Shown: in pieces, positions 17,766-25,726 of the stretch
Position numbering within the stretch: position 1 is the first letter of the stretch
Layout of the letters: every line of letters begins with the position of its first letter
Origin: Kibdelosporangium banguiense
GTDB lineage: Bacteria; Actinomycetota; Actinomycetes; Mycobacteriales; Pseudonocardiaceae
Reading direction: 5' to 3'
Assembly: GCF_017876405.1 (NCBI RefSeq)
Contig: NZ_JAGINW010000001.1
Coordinates: forward strand, 5,221,203 to 5,285,202
DNA length: 64,000 nucleotides
Made by a program: the position numbers and the translations under genes
The notes under the pieces: generated by a model
The model's database searches: none
Seen by the model: only the letters and a program-made list of their open reading frames with translations
Told to the model about the DNA's origin: nothing

Positions 17766-19241
17766 TCAGGGCAGGGTGCGGATCCGGCTCGGCACACCTG
17801 GACGGGTCTGCCACGGGTGCGGGCCTTCCAACGGCCGGTATTCCACGCCCATGGCGTCCAGCCTGGGCAGATGATGCTTGACCAGGCGTTGCTCGAACTC
17901 CGCGTAGGACCTGTCCGGCCGGCTCCAGACGACCTCGGCGAACGCTGCCAGGCGTGGGTAGGTCGCGTAGTCCACGCGCCGGGCGTTGTCCAGGTGCTCG
18001 GTCCAGATCGGGGCTTGCGCGCCCAGAACGCGGGAGTGGAATTCGGGGGCGAGATCTTTCGGGATCGGCTCGTAGGCGTAGATGTCCTCGAGAGTGTGCA
18101 GGTAGCCGACGGGGATCGGCTCGTCCGCGTGATCGGACTGGCGGTGGTCGAGGTAGACGTGCTGCTCCGGGCACATCACCACGTCGCGCCCGGATGACGC
18201 GGCGACGATGCCGGCCTCTTCACCGCGCCACGAGGCGATGATCGTGTCCGGTGCCAGGTCGCCTGCTTCCAGGATTTCGTCCCAGCCCAGGGCTCGGCGG
18301 CCCAGTTCGGACAGATGCGCGGCGAGCCGGCCGACGAACCAGCCGTGCAGCTGGCGTTCCGACGTGAAGCCGAGTTGCGCCATTCGTTCTGCCGCAACGG
18401 GATTGTTCTGCCATTGCACCGTTGGGACTTCGTCGCCGCCCAGGCAGATCACGGGTGCGTCGAAGATGGAGGCGACGTGGTCGAGCACTGTGCGGTAGAA
18501 ATCCAGCACGAAGTCCGAGACCGTGAGGATGTTCTCGTTGATTCCCCAGTTGCGCAGGACCGGGAGCTGGGCGCCGGTGTTGCCCAGTTCGGGGTAGGCC
18601 GCGATGGCCGCCTGGCTGTGGCCGGGAACGTCCACTTCGGGCACAACCGTGATGTGCCTTTCCTTGGCGTACGCCACGATTTCGTGCATGTCGGCGGTTG
18701 TGTAGAAACCGCCGTGCGGGCGGCCGTCGGTTTCTGTCGTGCCGTCCGGTGGGCGGCCGACCCAGGAGCCCGTGCGCCAGGAGCCTGTCTCGGTCAGTTT
18801 CGGGTAGGCGGGTACTTCGATGCGCCAGCCTTGGTCGTCGGTCAAATGCAGGTGCAATGTATTCAGTTTGTGTGCGGCCATCTGGTCGATGAACCGGAAC
18901 ACCTCGTACTTCGGCATGAAGTGGCGGGCCACGTCCAGCATCACGCCGCGCCACGCGAACCTTGGGTGATCCTCGATCACTCCACAGGGGAGTGTCCATG
19001 GTCCACTGTGGATCGACGCGGCTCGGAAGCGGTCTGGTCCGTAAAGCTGACGGAGGGTCTGGGTGGCGTAGAAGGCTCCGGCCGGGTCGGCGGCTTCAAC
19101 CCACACACCTTGTTCGGTAATATTTACCCGGTAACCTTCGGCCGGTAGATCTTCCGTGTAGGAGATGGTGGGCTCGACGGGTTTGTCGCTGACCAAGCTC
19201 GACTCTGTAAGACTTACTGTCACAGGTTTGGGAAGTATCAT
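17766..19241 (-). CDS. dasD: Beta-N-acetylhexosaminidase, GH20 (DasD-like)
   Basis: 491 residues, no signal peptide, so it should act in the cytoplasm on imported chitobiose, releasing GlcNAc. GH20 features: the small N-terminal alpha/beta domain, then the TIM barrel with HLHLTDDQGWR, VPGHSQAA and the catalytic pair LGGDE (D270-E271), and a C-terminal tryptophan-rich segment. ATG 19241 overlaps the stop of the preceding permease gene (ATGA), which fixes the start and shows coupling to the transporter genes. The order matches the Streptomyces dasABCD cluster; the symbol is assigned on that basis. Confidence 0.85.
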   Translation of the reverse strand: MILPKPVTVSLTESSLVSDKPVEPTISYTEDLPAEGYRVNITEQGVWVEAADPAGAFYATQTLRQLYGPDRFRAASIHSGPWTLPCGVIEDHPRFAWRGVMLDVARHFMPKYEVFRFIDQMAAHKLNTLHLHLTDDQGWRIEVPAYPKLTETGSWRTGSWVGRPPDGTTETDGRPHGGFYTTADMHEIVAYAKERHITVVPEVDVPGHSQAAIAAYPELGNTGAQLPVLRNWGINENILTVSDFVLDFYRTVLDHVASIFDAPVICLGGDEVPTVQWQNNPVAAERMAQLGFTSERQLHGWFVGRLAAHLSELGRRALGWDEILEAGDLAPDTIIASWRGEEAGIVAASSGRDVVMCPEQHVYLDHRQSDHADEPIPVGYLHTLEDIYAYEPIPKDLAPEFHSRVLGAQAPIWTEHLDNARRVDYATYPRLAAFAEVVWSRPDRSYAEFEQRLVKHHLPRLDAMGVEYRPLEGPHPWQTRPGVPSRIRTLP

Positions 19242-20098
19242 CCTTTGACCGCTCCTGAGAGTCCGGACGCCAGGTGTCGTTGCACGAAGATGAAGAAGAT
19301 CAGCACGGGGATGGTCATCAGCGTGGCACCCGCCATGATCCCGCCCCAGTCGAGTTCCTCCGGTTTGTAGAACACGCGCATCGCCTGTGGCAGCGTGCGG
19401 TTGTCCACGTCGGAGAAGATCAGCGTCTGCGCGAACAGGAAGTCGTTCCACGCGTGGATGAACGCCAGCACACTCGTCGCCACCAAGCCGGGCGCGACCA
19501 ACGGAAAAAGCACCTGCCAGGTGAACCGGAACCGGCTCGCCCCATCCAGCGACGCGGCCTCCTCCAGCTCGGCCGGCACCGCCGCGACGAACCCCCGCAA
19601 CATCCAGATCGCGAACGGCAGACTGAACGCTAGGTTCACAAGCACAAGCGGCGCAAGCTGATTGAGCCCAAACGCCGGTATCGAAGACCCAACCTGCTGA
19701 ACCATGAAGAACAGCGGGATGGTCAACGCCTCAACCGGAACCATCTGCGCCACAAGCAACATGACGAGAAGAACAGTCCGCCCCTTGAACCGGAATCGCG
19801 TCAACGCCACCGCCGAAAGAAACGACAGAACCATCGACAACGCGACAACACACAGAGCCACAATCGTACTGTTGAGGAAGTAGCGGCCGAACCCCTGCGA
19901 CCCCAGCACCCGCTCAAAACTGTCCAAACTAGGCGCGAAAGTCCACGGCACAGCCGACTGAATCTGCCCTGCAGGCTTGAAAGCCGACAACACCATCCAG
20001 TAAAGCGGCACAGCCACCAAGGCCGCCACCACACAACAGATGATCTCCGCGATCAACCTGCCAGGCTTGCGCGGCTTACGAACTGTCAGGGTCGCCAT
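19238..20098 (-). CDS. dasC: ABC sugar permease, MalG type (DasC-like)
   Basis: 286 residues with six membrane segments and the EAA loop ELEEAASLDGASRFR typical of carbohydrate uptake permeases. ATG 20098 overlaps the previous permease gene by 13 bp. The hydrophobic N-terminal segment IAEIICCVVAALVAVPLYWM fits the MalG class. Probably forms the channel for N,N'-diacetylchitobiose with the adjacent permease. No ATPase gene is present in the cluster, so it presumably uses a shared MsiK-type ATPase encoded elsewhere. Confidence 0.85.
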   Translation of the reverse strand: MATLTVRKPRKPGRLIAEIICCVVAALVAVPLYWMVLSAFKPAGQIQSAVPWTFAPSLDSFERVLGSQGFGRYFLNSTIVALCVVALSMVLSFLSAVALTRFRFKGRTVLLVMLLVAQMVPVEALTIPLFFMVQQVGSSIPAFGLNQLAPLVLVNLAFSLPFAIWMLRGFVAAVPAELEEAASLDGASRFRFTWQVLFPLVAPGLVATSVLAFIHAWNDFLFAQTLIFSDVDNRTLPQAMRVFYKPEELDWGGIMAGATLMTIPVLIFFIFVQRHLASGLSGAVKG

Positions 20099-21024
20099 CC
20101 GGACCTCCGCTGGGTCCTGAGGTAGAGCACGGTGATCAGCATCAGCAGCACTGTCATCACCACGCCGATTGCCGATCCCAGGCCGTATTCCTCGCCTGCG
20201 AAGGCCTTTTGGTATGTGTACACGTTGAGTACCAGGTTCTGGCCGGCTATGCCGCCGCCGTTGGTCATCACGTAGATCTGGGTGAAGATCTTGAAGTCCC
20301 AGATGATCGACTGGATGGTGGCGATCACGATCAGCGGCTTGAGGATCGGGAGGATCACCTGGGTGGCTGTGCGCATCCAGGAGGCTCCGTCCAGCTGCGC
20401 GGCCTCGATGACTTCCGCTGAGATCGCCTTGATGCCCGCGTACATCGTGACCATCACGAACGGGAACGAGCACCAGATGACCTCGCCCGCGACCAGCCCG
20501 AAAGCCGAGATCCGGTCGAAGGTCCAGGAGTGCCCCTGCATCCCCAGGACCTTGTTCACCACGCCGAAGTCCTGGTCGAACAGGAACAGCCACACGTATG
20601 ACCCGGCCATCGCCGGAGTTGCCCAGGCTCCCAGTGCCGCAAGGAAAAGCAACATCCGCGGTACCGCGCGGACCCGCGAAGCCAGCACCGCGAGACCGGT
20701 CCCGACGAGCAGGCTTCCGAGTACGCACACCGCGGCGAACAGGATTGTCGCCAGCAGTACCGACCAGAACTGGGAGTCGCTGAACAGCTCGACGTAGTTG
20801 TCGGCACCGATGAATACCAACGGTTCGGCGCCGCTGGCCTGCGGCTGGCCGTAGTCGTACAACGAGATTTGCACGAGCTGGAACAGCGGGTATGCCATCA
20901 GGCCGATCAACAGCACGCCGGCCGGTGCCAGGTACATCGTTGCTGCCCGGCCGTCGCGTTTTCTGCGGACTGGCCCCTGCTGCACCGGGATCTCCGGCAC
21001 GGCAGGAGCTATTTGAGTCGTCAT
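20086..21024 (-). CDS. dasB: ABC sugar permease, MalF type (DasB-like)
   Basis: 312 residues, six to seven membrane segments after a basic N-terminus (VRRKRDGRAATMYLAPAGVLL). The EAA motif appears as VIEAAQLDGASWMRTATQVILP. Start ATG 21024 overlaps the binding-protein stop (ATGA). It pairs with the following permease for uptake of a chito-oligosaccharide, judged from the hexosaminidase in the same operon. Confidence 0.85.
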   Translation of the reverse strand: MTTQIAPAVPEIPVQQGPVRRKRDGRAATMYLAPAGVLLIGLMAYPLFQLVQISLYDYGQPQASGAEPLVFIGADNYVELFSDSQFWSVLLATILFAAVCVLGSLLVGTGLAVLASRVRAVPRMLLFLAALGAWATPAMAGSYVWLFLFDQDFGVVNKVLGMQGHSWTFDRISAFGLVAGEVIWCSFPFVMVTMYAGIKAISAEVIEAAQLDGASWMRTATQVILPILKPLIVIATIQSIIWDFKIFTQIYVMTNGGGIAGQNLVLNVYTYQKAFAGEEYGLGSAIGVVMTVLLMLITVLYLRTQRRSGWRP

Positions 21025-22328
21025 CCGAATGCTTTGTTCATCTCGGTGGCCGCGGCATCGGTCGCGGCTTCCACGGTCTGGCCGCCGGTGGCGATCTGCT
21101 GGATCGCGGTCGGGATCAGGGACTGGGCGTCGATCTTCGTCCAGGCCGGTGTGGTGGGCACGAACTTGGTGCCGGACTGCGCGGTCCGCACGAACGGCTC
21201 CAGGAACTTGTCGGCCGAGGCGACCTGCTCCTGGGTGTCCTTGAAGGTCGGCAGGTTGCCCATGGCGGTGTACATCTTCTGCTGGTACTTCTTGCCGCCC
21301 AGCAGTTTCACGAACTCCAGCGCCAAGGTGTGCTTCTTCGAAGCGCCGAACACGCCGAGCAGGTTGCCGCCCGCGAAGGCCGGGGCGATCTTGCCGGATT
21401 CCTTGCCGGGCAACGGAACCACGGCGTACTTGCCCTTTACCGCGCCGGCCTCCACGGCCTTGCGGTTGAAGTCACCGCCGACCGTCATACCTGCCTTGCC
21501 ACCCGCGAACGCGGCCACCGACTGGGTGCCGGTGAACTGGGCGCACTGCGACGGCGGGCAGATGTCGTCCTTGATCAGCTCGGCGAACTGGCGCAGGCCA
21601 TCACGCGACTGCTGGCTGTTGATCGTCGAGGACCACTTGTCGCCGTCCTGTTTGGCCAGATCACCACCGTTGGCCCAGATGTACGGGAAGGCGGCGTAGA
21701 TGTACTTGCCACCGACGGCGATGCCGTAGAGGTCTGGCTTGGCGGCGCGGATCTTGCGTGCGGTCTCGGTCAGCTCGGCGAGCGTCTTCGGCGGCTGCAG
21801 GCCGAGCTCGGTGAACACGTCGGTGCGGTAGTAGAGCGCACGAGTGCCGGTGTACCACGGGATTCCGTACGTCTTGCCCTTCACCTTGGCGGTGTCCACA
21901 ACGGACGGTATCAGGTCCTTGCTGTCCGGCCAGGCGTTCAGCTCCGCGGACAGGTCGGCGAAACCGTTGGACGCGGTGTAGCCTGCGAGGTCGGTGTTGC
22001 CGAACTCGGCCACGTCCGGCGAGGAGTTCTTGTCGTTGAAGGCACCGTTGAAGCGGGTCGCTCGGCCGTCGACCGGCAGGTACTCCACGGTGACCTTCAC
22101 GCCCTGGTGCGCGGCTTCGAACTCGGCTTTGGCCTCGTTGACCACGGTTTCCTTGGGGCCGTTGGCGGCCTCCTGGAACAGCCAGACCTTGAGCTCGCCG
22201 GTCATCTCGCCGACCGGCTGGCCCGCGTTTCCGGTCTGCTGTGGCTGGTTGTTGGCTGCTTGTGGGGGACCGCACGCGACGACGAGCGTTCCTACAGCGA
22301 ATGCAGCCAGCACGCCTTTGATCTTCAT
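21021..22328 (-). CDS. dasA: Sugar-binding lipoprotein (DasA-like)
   Basis: 435 residues from ATG 22328, preceded by GGAGGAACG. Lipoprotein signal MKIKGVLAAFAVGTLVVAC (lipidated C19). The mature protein is a family-1 extracellular solute-binding protein (ELKVWLFQEAANGPKETV at the N-terminus of the fold, later GKAGMTVGGDFNRK and ANGGDLAKQDGDKW). With two permeases and a GH20 enzyme it forms a das-type chitobiose uptake operon. Its upstream region carries a DasR-type site over a plausible -35 and a second inverted repeat shared with the neighbouring catabolic operon. Confidence 0.83.
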   Translation of the reverse strand: MKIKGVLAAFAVGTLVVACGPPQAANNQPQQTGNAGQPVGEMTGELKVWLFQEAANGPKETVVNEAKAEFEAAHQGVKVTVEYLPVDGRATRFNGAFNDKNSSPDVAEFGNTDLAGYTASNGFADLSAELNAWPDSKDLIPSVVDTAKVKGKTYGIPWYTGTRALYYRTDVFTELGLQPPKTLAELTETARKIRAAKPDLYGIAVGGKYIYAAFPYIWANGGDLAKQDGDKWSSTINSQQSRDGLRQFAELIKDDICPPSQCAQFTGTQSVAAFAGGKAGMTVGGDFNRKAVEAGAVKGKYAVVPLPGKESGKIAPAFAGGNLLGVFGASKKHTLALEFVKLLGGKKYQQKMYTAMGNLPTFKDTQEQVASADKFLEPFVRTAQSGTKFVPTTPAWTKIDAQSLIPTAIQQIATGGQTVEAATDAAATEMNKAFG

Positions 22329-22339
22329 CGTTCCTCCGG

Positions 22340-22357
22340 TTGCGTCTGATGCAACGC
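22340..22357 (-). promoter_or_regulatory. Shared inverted-repeat operator before dasA
   Basis: TTGCGTCTGATGCAACGC contains TTGC-N7-GCAA and matches 16 of 18 bases of the site at 28637-28654 between the deaminase and kinase genes. It lies just upstream of the dasA ribosome site, downstream of the proposed transcription start. The adjacent IclR regulator is the most likely binder. Confidence 0.65.
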
Positions 22358-22383
22358 GCGTTTCGCATGCGGCAATATCGGAG

Positions 22384-22426
22384 ATGCTAAGCCGGGTCAT
22401 TCACCGGCACAAGGGTCTAAACCAAT
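22384..22426 (-). promoter_or_regulatory. Candidate dasA promoter with DasR-type (dre) site
   Basis: Read on the minus strand: TTGTGC (22412-22407), 17 nt, TAGCAT (22389-22384). Overlapping the -35 is ATTGGTTTAGACCCTT (22426-22411), which agrees with the core of the dre consensus TGGTCTAGACCA at 10 of 12 bases. DasR is the GlcNAc-responsive GntR repressor of das genes in Streptomyces; no dasR gene is in this window. Confidence 0.55.
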
Positions 22427-22447
22427 CCCCGCGCGAGGCGAGCGAGG

Positions 22448-22504
22448 GTGCCCCCAATGCCACATTGGGGGCACCCAACGTCCCCAATGTGGCATTGGGG
22501 GCAC
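22448..22504. terminator. 23-bp-stem palindrome built of two nested palindromes
   Basis: The 23 bases from 22448 are perfectly complementary to 22482-22504 around an 11-nt loop. Each arm contains its own palindrome: CCCCAATGCCACATTGGGG, and CCCCAATGTGGCATTGGGG. It can fold as one long hairpin or as two small ones. It sits 13 bp after the lactonase stop, so it can terminate that operon before the das promoter. The unit structure looks like a mobile palindromic repeat. Confidence 0.75.
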
Positions 22505-22516
22505 AAAACAGAGTGC

Positions 22517-23632
22517 TTACTTGAAGGAAACGATGCCGACGTTGTTCACGGCGACGGAACCCGCTGAGGTGCCGAGCTTGCCGGTGGCGGGGTCACGCGG
22601 CAGCCAGTTGATCGTGCCCGCACGCTGGTTGGACACGTAGACCCAGCGGCCGGTCGGGCCGAGCGTGAAATGCCGGGGCCAAGAACCACCCGAAGGTGTG
22701 GTGCTCATGAAAGACAGGCGCTTGCCCTGCTCACCGACCGCAAAGGTCGCGATGCTCTCGTGACCACGGTTGGAGGCGTACACGAACCGCCCGTCCGGCG
22801 ATATCTGGATCTCGGCGGGAAAGTTCTCCGGCGGATTGGCATCGCCCAATGTGCTGATGACCTGACCGGCAGTGAACCGTCCGGCTGCCGGGTCCCAAGC
22901 TGCCACGGTCACTTCCGACCGCAACTCACCCAGGATGTAGGCGTACCTACCGTTCGGATGGAACGCCAAGTGCCGCGGTCCCAGCCCGTCCGGCAGCTTG
23001 AGCTGCTGGTTCTGTTTGAGTTTCCCGGAGTCCAGCGAGTACACGTAGACCGAGTCGGCGCCAAGGTCCACCGCGACGATCCACTTGCCGCTCGGGTCGG
23101 TCACGACCTGGTGAGCGTGCGGGTCGCGGCCGTTCCCGACATGCTGAGCCACGTCGACAACCGGACCTACGCGGCCATCACCCTGCAGCGACAGCACCGA
23201 AACGCTGCCGCTGCTGTAGTTGGCCGCCAGCAAATACCGCCCATGCAGGCTGATATGCGTGGGCGCGGCGCCCTTCACCGGCGCTGAGTTGAGCACGCGC
23301 GGCTTCTGCGGGTCGGTGACGTTGAACGCTGTCACCTTGCCCGGATCCGACTCGATGGTCGAGTACAGGATCCGGCCGTCCCGCGAGTACGTGAACCACG
23401 ACGGGTCCACGATCCCCGGCACACCGCCGGTGATCGTCAGCTTGCCGGACGCCGAGTCGACGGTGCCGGCCTGGAATCCCGGCCCGACCGGCGGGCCCCA
23501 GCTGGTGAAGCTGCCGATGTACACAGTGGACACAGCTCTCCCGTGGGCCGATGCCGGTAGGCCGGTCGCCATTACCAAACCGCCAACCCCTGCGGCGCCC
23601 AGGAAGGAGCGCCGATTCAATTGCTTTGCCAC
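22517..23632 (-). CDS. Secreted lactonase-family beta-propeller protein
   Basis: 371 residues from GTG 23632 (AGAG just upstream). A twin-arginine signal (LNRRSFLGAAGVGG) predicts Tat export. The mature protein is a seven-bladed propeller of the 6-phosphogluconolactonase-like (YbhE/Pgl) family, with repeated GRY..AANYSSG, PHAHQVV, GPRHLAFHPNGRYAY, FVYASNRGHESIA and WPRHFTLGPTGRWVYVSNQ blades. Last gene of the deaminase-deacylase-aldolase-GntP operon, 29 nt after GntP. An exported sugar lactonase fits opening of an aldonolactone outside the cell before uptake of the acid. Substrate inferred, not shown. Confidence 0.78.
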   Translation of the reverse strand: MAKQLNRRSFLGAAGVGGLVMATGLPASAHGRAVSTVYIGSFTSWGPPVGPGFQAGTVDSASGKLTITGGVPGIVDPSWFTYSRDGRILYSTIESDPGKVTAFNVTDPQKPRVLNSAPVKGAAPTHISLHGRYLLAANYSSGSVSVLSLQGDGRVGPVVDVAQHVGNGRDPHAHQVVTDPSGKWIVAVDLGADSVYVYSLDSGKLKQNQQLKLPDGLGPRHLAFHPNGRYAYILGELRSEVTVAAWDPAAGRFTAGQVISTLGDANPPENFPAEIQISPDGRFVYASNRGHESIATFAVGEQGKRLSFMSTTPSGGSWPRHFTLGPTGRWVYVSNQRAGTINWLPRDPATGKLGTSAGSVAVNNVGIVSFK

Positions 23633-23661
23633 CTCTAGGAGATCCTCTCTACGCAGGGACG

Positions 23662-25074
23662 CTAGACGAAGATCATCAAGACCGCGGCGACGACGAAACC
23701 GCCGACGGACAAGATGGTTTCCAGCACTGTCCAGGTCTTCAGCGTGTCCTTCACCGAGATGCCGAAGTACCTCGACACGATCCAGAACCCGCCGTCGTTG
23801 ACGTGCGAGGCGATGATCGAACCGGCGCAGATGGCGGCGACGATGAGCGCCAGTTGAGGCTGTGAGTAGCCCGCGTTCGCGACTGTCGGGCCGATGATGG
23901 CCGCCGAGGCGGCGATGGCCGCGGTGGCCGAGCCCTGCGCGATCCGCAGACCACACGAGATCAGGTACGCGGCGACCAGAACAGGCAGTCCGACGTCGGC
24001 GAGCGAGGTCTGGACCGCCTTGCCGATCCCGCTGACAGTCAGCACACGGCCGTAGAACGCACCGGCACCGACGACGAGCAGGATCATGGCGACCGGCTTC
24101 AGCGACGCGTTGGCGATCCGGGAGACCTCGCCACGCGACATGCCGCGCCGGTAGCCCAGCAGCCAGAACGCCAGCAGCACCGAGATGGTCAACGCGATCG
24201 CCGGCGTGCCGAAGAACGTCGCGACCCCGGCGATGAACGACTTCTTCGGCAGGATGATGCTGCCGAACGTGCCCAGCAGGATCAGGATCAACGGTGTCAC
24301 GATGATCCACGCGACCGTGCTCAGCTTCGGCTCGGCCTTCTCCGGCGCGGTGGCGGTACCCGGTCCCTCCTTGGTGACCTTGGCCGCCTCCAGCATCTCC
24401 TCGGGGACCTCGATGTGGATGCGCTTGCCGATCCAGTTGGCGAACACCAGGCCCACGGCCCACGCCGGGATCGCGCAGATCGCGCCGAACAGGATCACCC
24501 AGCCGAGCCCGACGCCGAGCAGTCCGGCGGCGGCGACCGGACCGGGGTGCGGCGGCAGGAACGCGTGCGTCACCGACAGACCGGCCAGCAGCGGCAGGCA
24601 GAACAGCAGGATCGAGCGGCCCGACTGCTTGGCCACCACGTAGACCAGCGGTGCCAGCACGAAGATGCCGATGTCGAAGAACACCGGGATCCCGAAGATC
24701 AGCCCGGCCAGGCCCATCGCCAGCGGCGCCCGCTTCTCCCCGAACGCCTGCAGCAGCTTGCGGGTGAGCACGTGCGCGCCGCCGGACGACTCCAGGATGG
24801 CGCCCAGGAACGTGCCCATCCCGATGATCACCGCGATATGGCCGAGGATGTTGCCGAACCCGGTTTCGATCAGCGATCCGGAGTTCGACGACTGGATCGA
24901 GCCGACCAGTGTCTCCACCGGGATTCCCGCGGCGAGAGCCGTCAGCACACCGATGATCAGCAGTGCGATGAAAGGCTCGACCTTCCACCAGATGATCATC
25001 ATCAACAGCAGTGCGATCCCGACCGCGGCGAGCAACAGCAGCCCGCCCGTCGAGCGTTGCAACCAGTCCACCAT
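23662..25074 (-). CDS. GntP-family gluconate:H+ symporter
   Basis: 470 residues, about 12 membrane segments, with conserved GntP features including HPGPVAAAGLLG, GSATAAIAASAAIIGP and SHVNDGGFWIVSRYFG. ATG 25074 is preceded by GAGGAG. GntP proteins take up gluconate and related sugar acids with protons. Here the neighbours (deacylase, PLP deaminase, KDG kinase, KDPG aldolase) suggest the substrate is an amino-sugar acid such as N-acetylglucosaminate. It lies 14 nt after the aldolase gene in a five-gene operon. Confidence 0.88.
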   Translation of the reverse strand: MVDWLQRSTGGLLLLAAVGIALLLMMIIWWKVEPFIALLIIGVLTALAAGIPVETLVGSIQSSNSGSLIETGFGNILGHIAVIIGMGTFLGAILESSGGAHVLTRKLLQAFGEKRAPLAMGLAGLIFGIPVFFDIGIFVLAPLVYVVAKQSGRSILLFCLPLLAGLSVTHAFLPPHPGPVAAAGLLGVGLGWVILFGAICAIPAWAVGLVFANWIGKRIHIEVPEEMLEAAKVTKEGPGTATAPEKAEPKLSTVAWIIVTPLILILLGTFGSIILPKKSFIAGVATFFGTPAIALTISVLLAFWLLGYRRGMSRGEVSRIANASLKPVAMILLVVGAGAFYGRVLTVSGIGKAVQTSLADVGLPVLVAAYLISCGLRIAQGSATAAIAASAAIIGPTVANAGYSQPQLALIVAAICAGSIIASHVNDGGFWIVSRYFGISVKDTLKTWTVLETILSVGGFVVAAVLMIFV

Positions 25075-25088
25075 GGACGGCTCCTCAA

Positions 25089-25724
25089 TTATCCAGTGAC
25101 GCGCGCGGCTGCGACCGCGTCCACGAACTCGGCGGCCCGCAGGCGGATCTCGTCCAGCCGCGACTCGGCGGCCAGGGCAGGGGAGACCACGCCACTGCCC
25201 GCGGTGACCGCGAGCGCCCCGGCTTCCAGGAACTCCGCGGCGTTGCCGGCGTGCAGGCCGCCGGTCGCCACCAGGTGTGTGCCCGGGTAGGGGCCGTGCA
25301 GGTCCTTGAAATAGGCCGGACCCAGCCTGGCTGCCGGGAACACCTTGACCGCTGTGGCGCCCATGTCCACAGCGTCGGCCACCTCCGTCGGGGTCATCGC
25401 CCCGAGGACGATCGGCACGCCCTGCCGCACGGCCTCGGCCGCGGCTTTCGGCCGCAGACCAGGCGTCAGCAGGAACCTCGCGCCCGCGTTGATCGCGTCG
25501 CGGGCGTCCTGTTCGGTCATCACGGTGCCCGCGCCCAGGATCAGACCGTCCACTTTGGCCGCCTGCTCCATCAGCCGCGGCGCGTCCGGTGTGGTGAGAG
25601 CGAACTCCACGATCGGCAGCCCGGCTTCGACCAGGGTCTGGCCCAATCCCACGGGATCGGCGATGTGCGGTGCGCGGATGATGCACAGCGAGCGCCACGC
25701 GTGCAGTTCGGCGATCAGGTCCAT
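25089..25724 (-). CDS. eda: KDPG aldolase (2-dehydro-3-deoxy-phosphogluconate aldolase)
   Basis: 211 residues. Class I aldolase of the KDPG/KHG family: catalytic E40 in IVEFALTTP, phosphate-site glycines LGAGTV, the Schiff-base lysine K127 in TAVKVFPA, and VATGGL near the C-terminus. Cleaves KDPG to pyruvate and glyceraldehyde-3-phosphate. It starts 2 nt after the deacylase stop. The divergent KDG-type kinase would supply KDPG, so both last steps of the pathway are in the cluster. The family also includes relatives acting on similar sugar acids. Confidence 0.85.
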   Translation of the reverse strand: MDLIAELHAWRSLCIIRAPHIADPVGLGQTLVEAGLPIVEFALTTPDAPRLMEQAAKVDGLILGAGTVMTEQDARDAINAGARFLLTPGLRPKAAAEAVRQGVPIVLGAMTPTEVADAVDMGATAVKVFPAARLGPAYFKDLHGPYPGTHLVATGGLHAGNAAEFLEAGALAVTAGSGVVSPALAAESRLDEIRLRAAEFVDAVAAARVTG

Positions 25725-25726
25725 CT

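Noticed and set aside
19238..20728. 496-codon frame for the MalG-type permease
   Set aside because: The first 210 codons are an antisense-like, Arg-rich shadow of the MalF-type gene; the conserved protein starts at 20098.
22517..24988. One 823-codon reading frame covering the lactonase and part of the permease gene
   Set aside because: The upstream part is an out-of-frame shadow of the GntP gene (low-complexity, Arg/Gly-rich). The lactonase has its own start and Tat signal at 23632.
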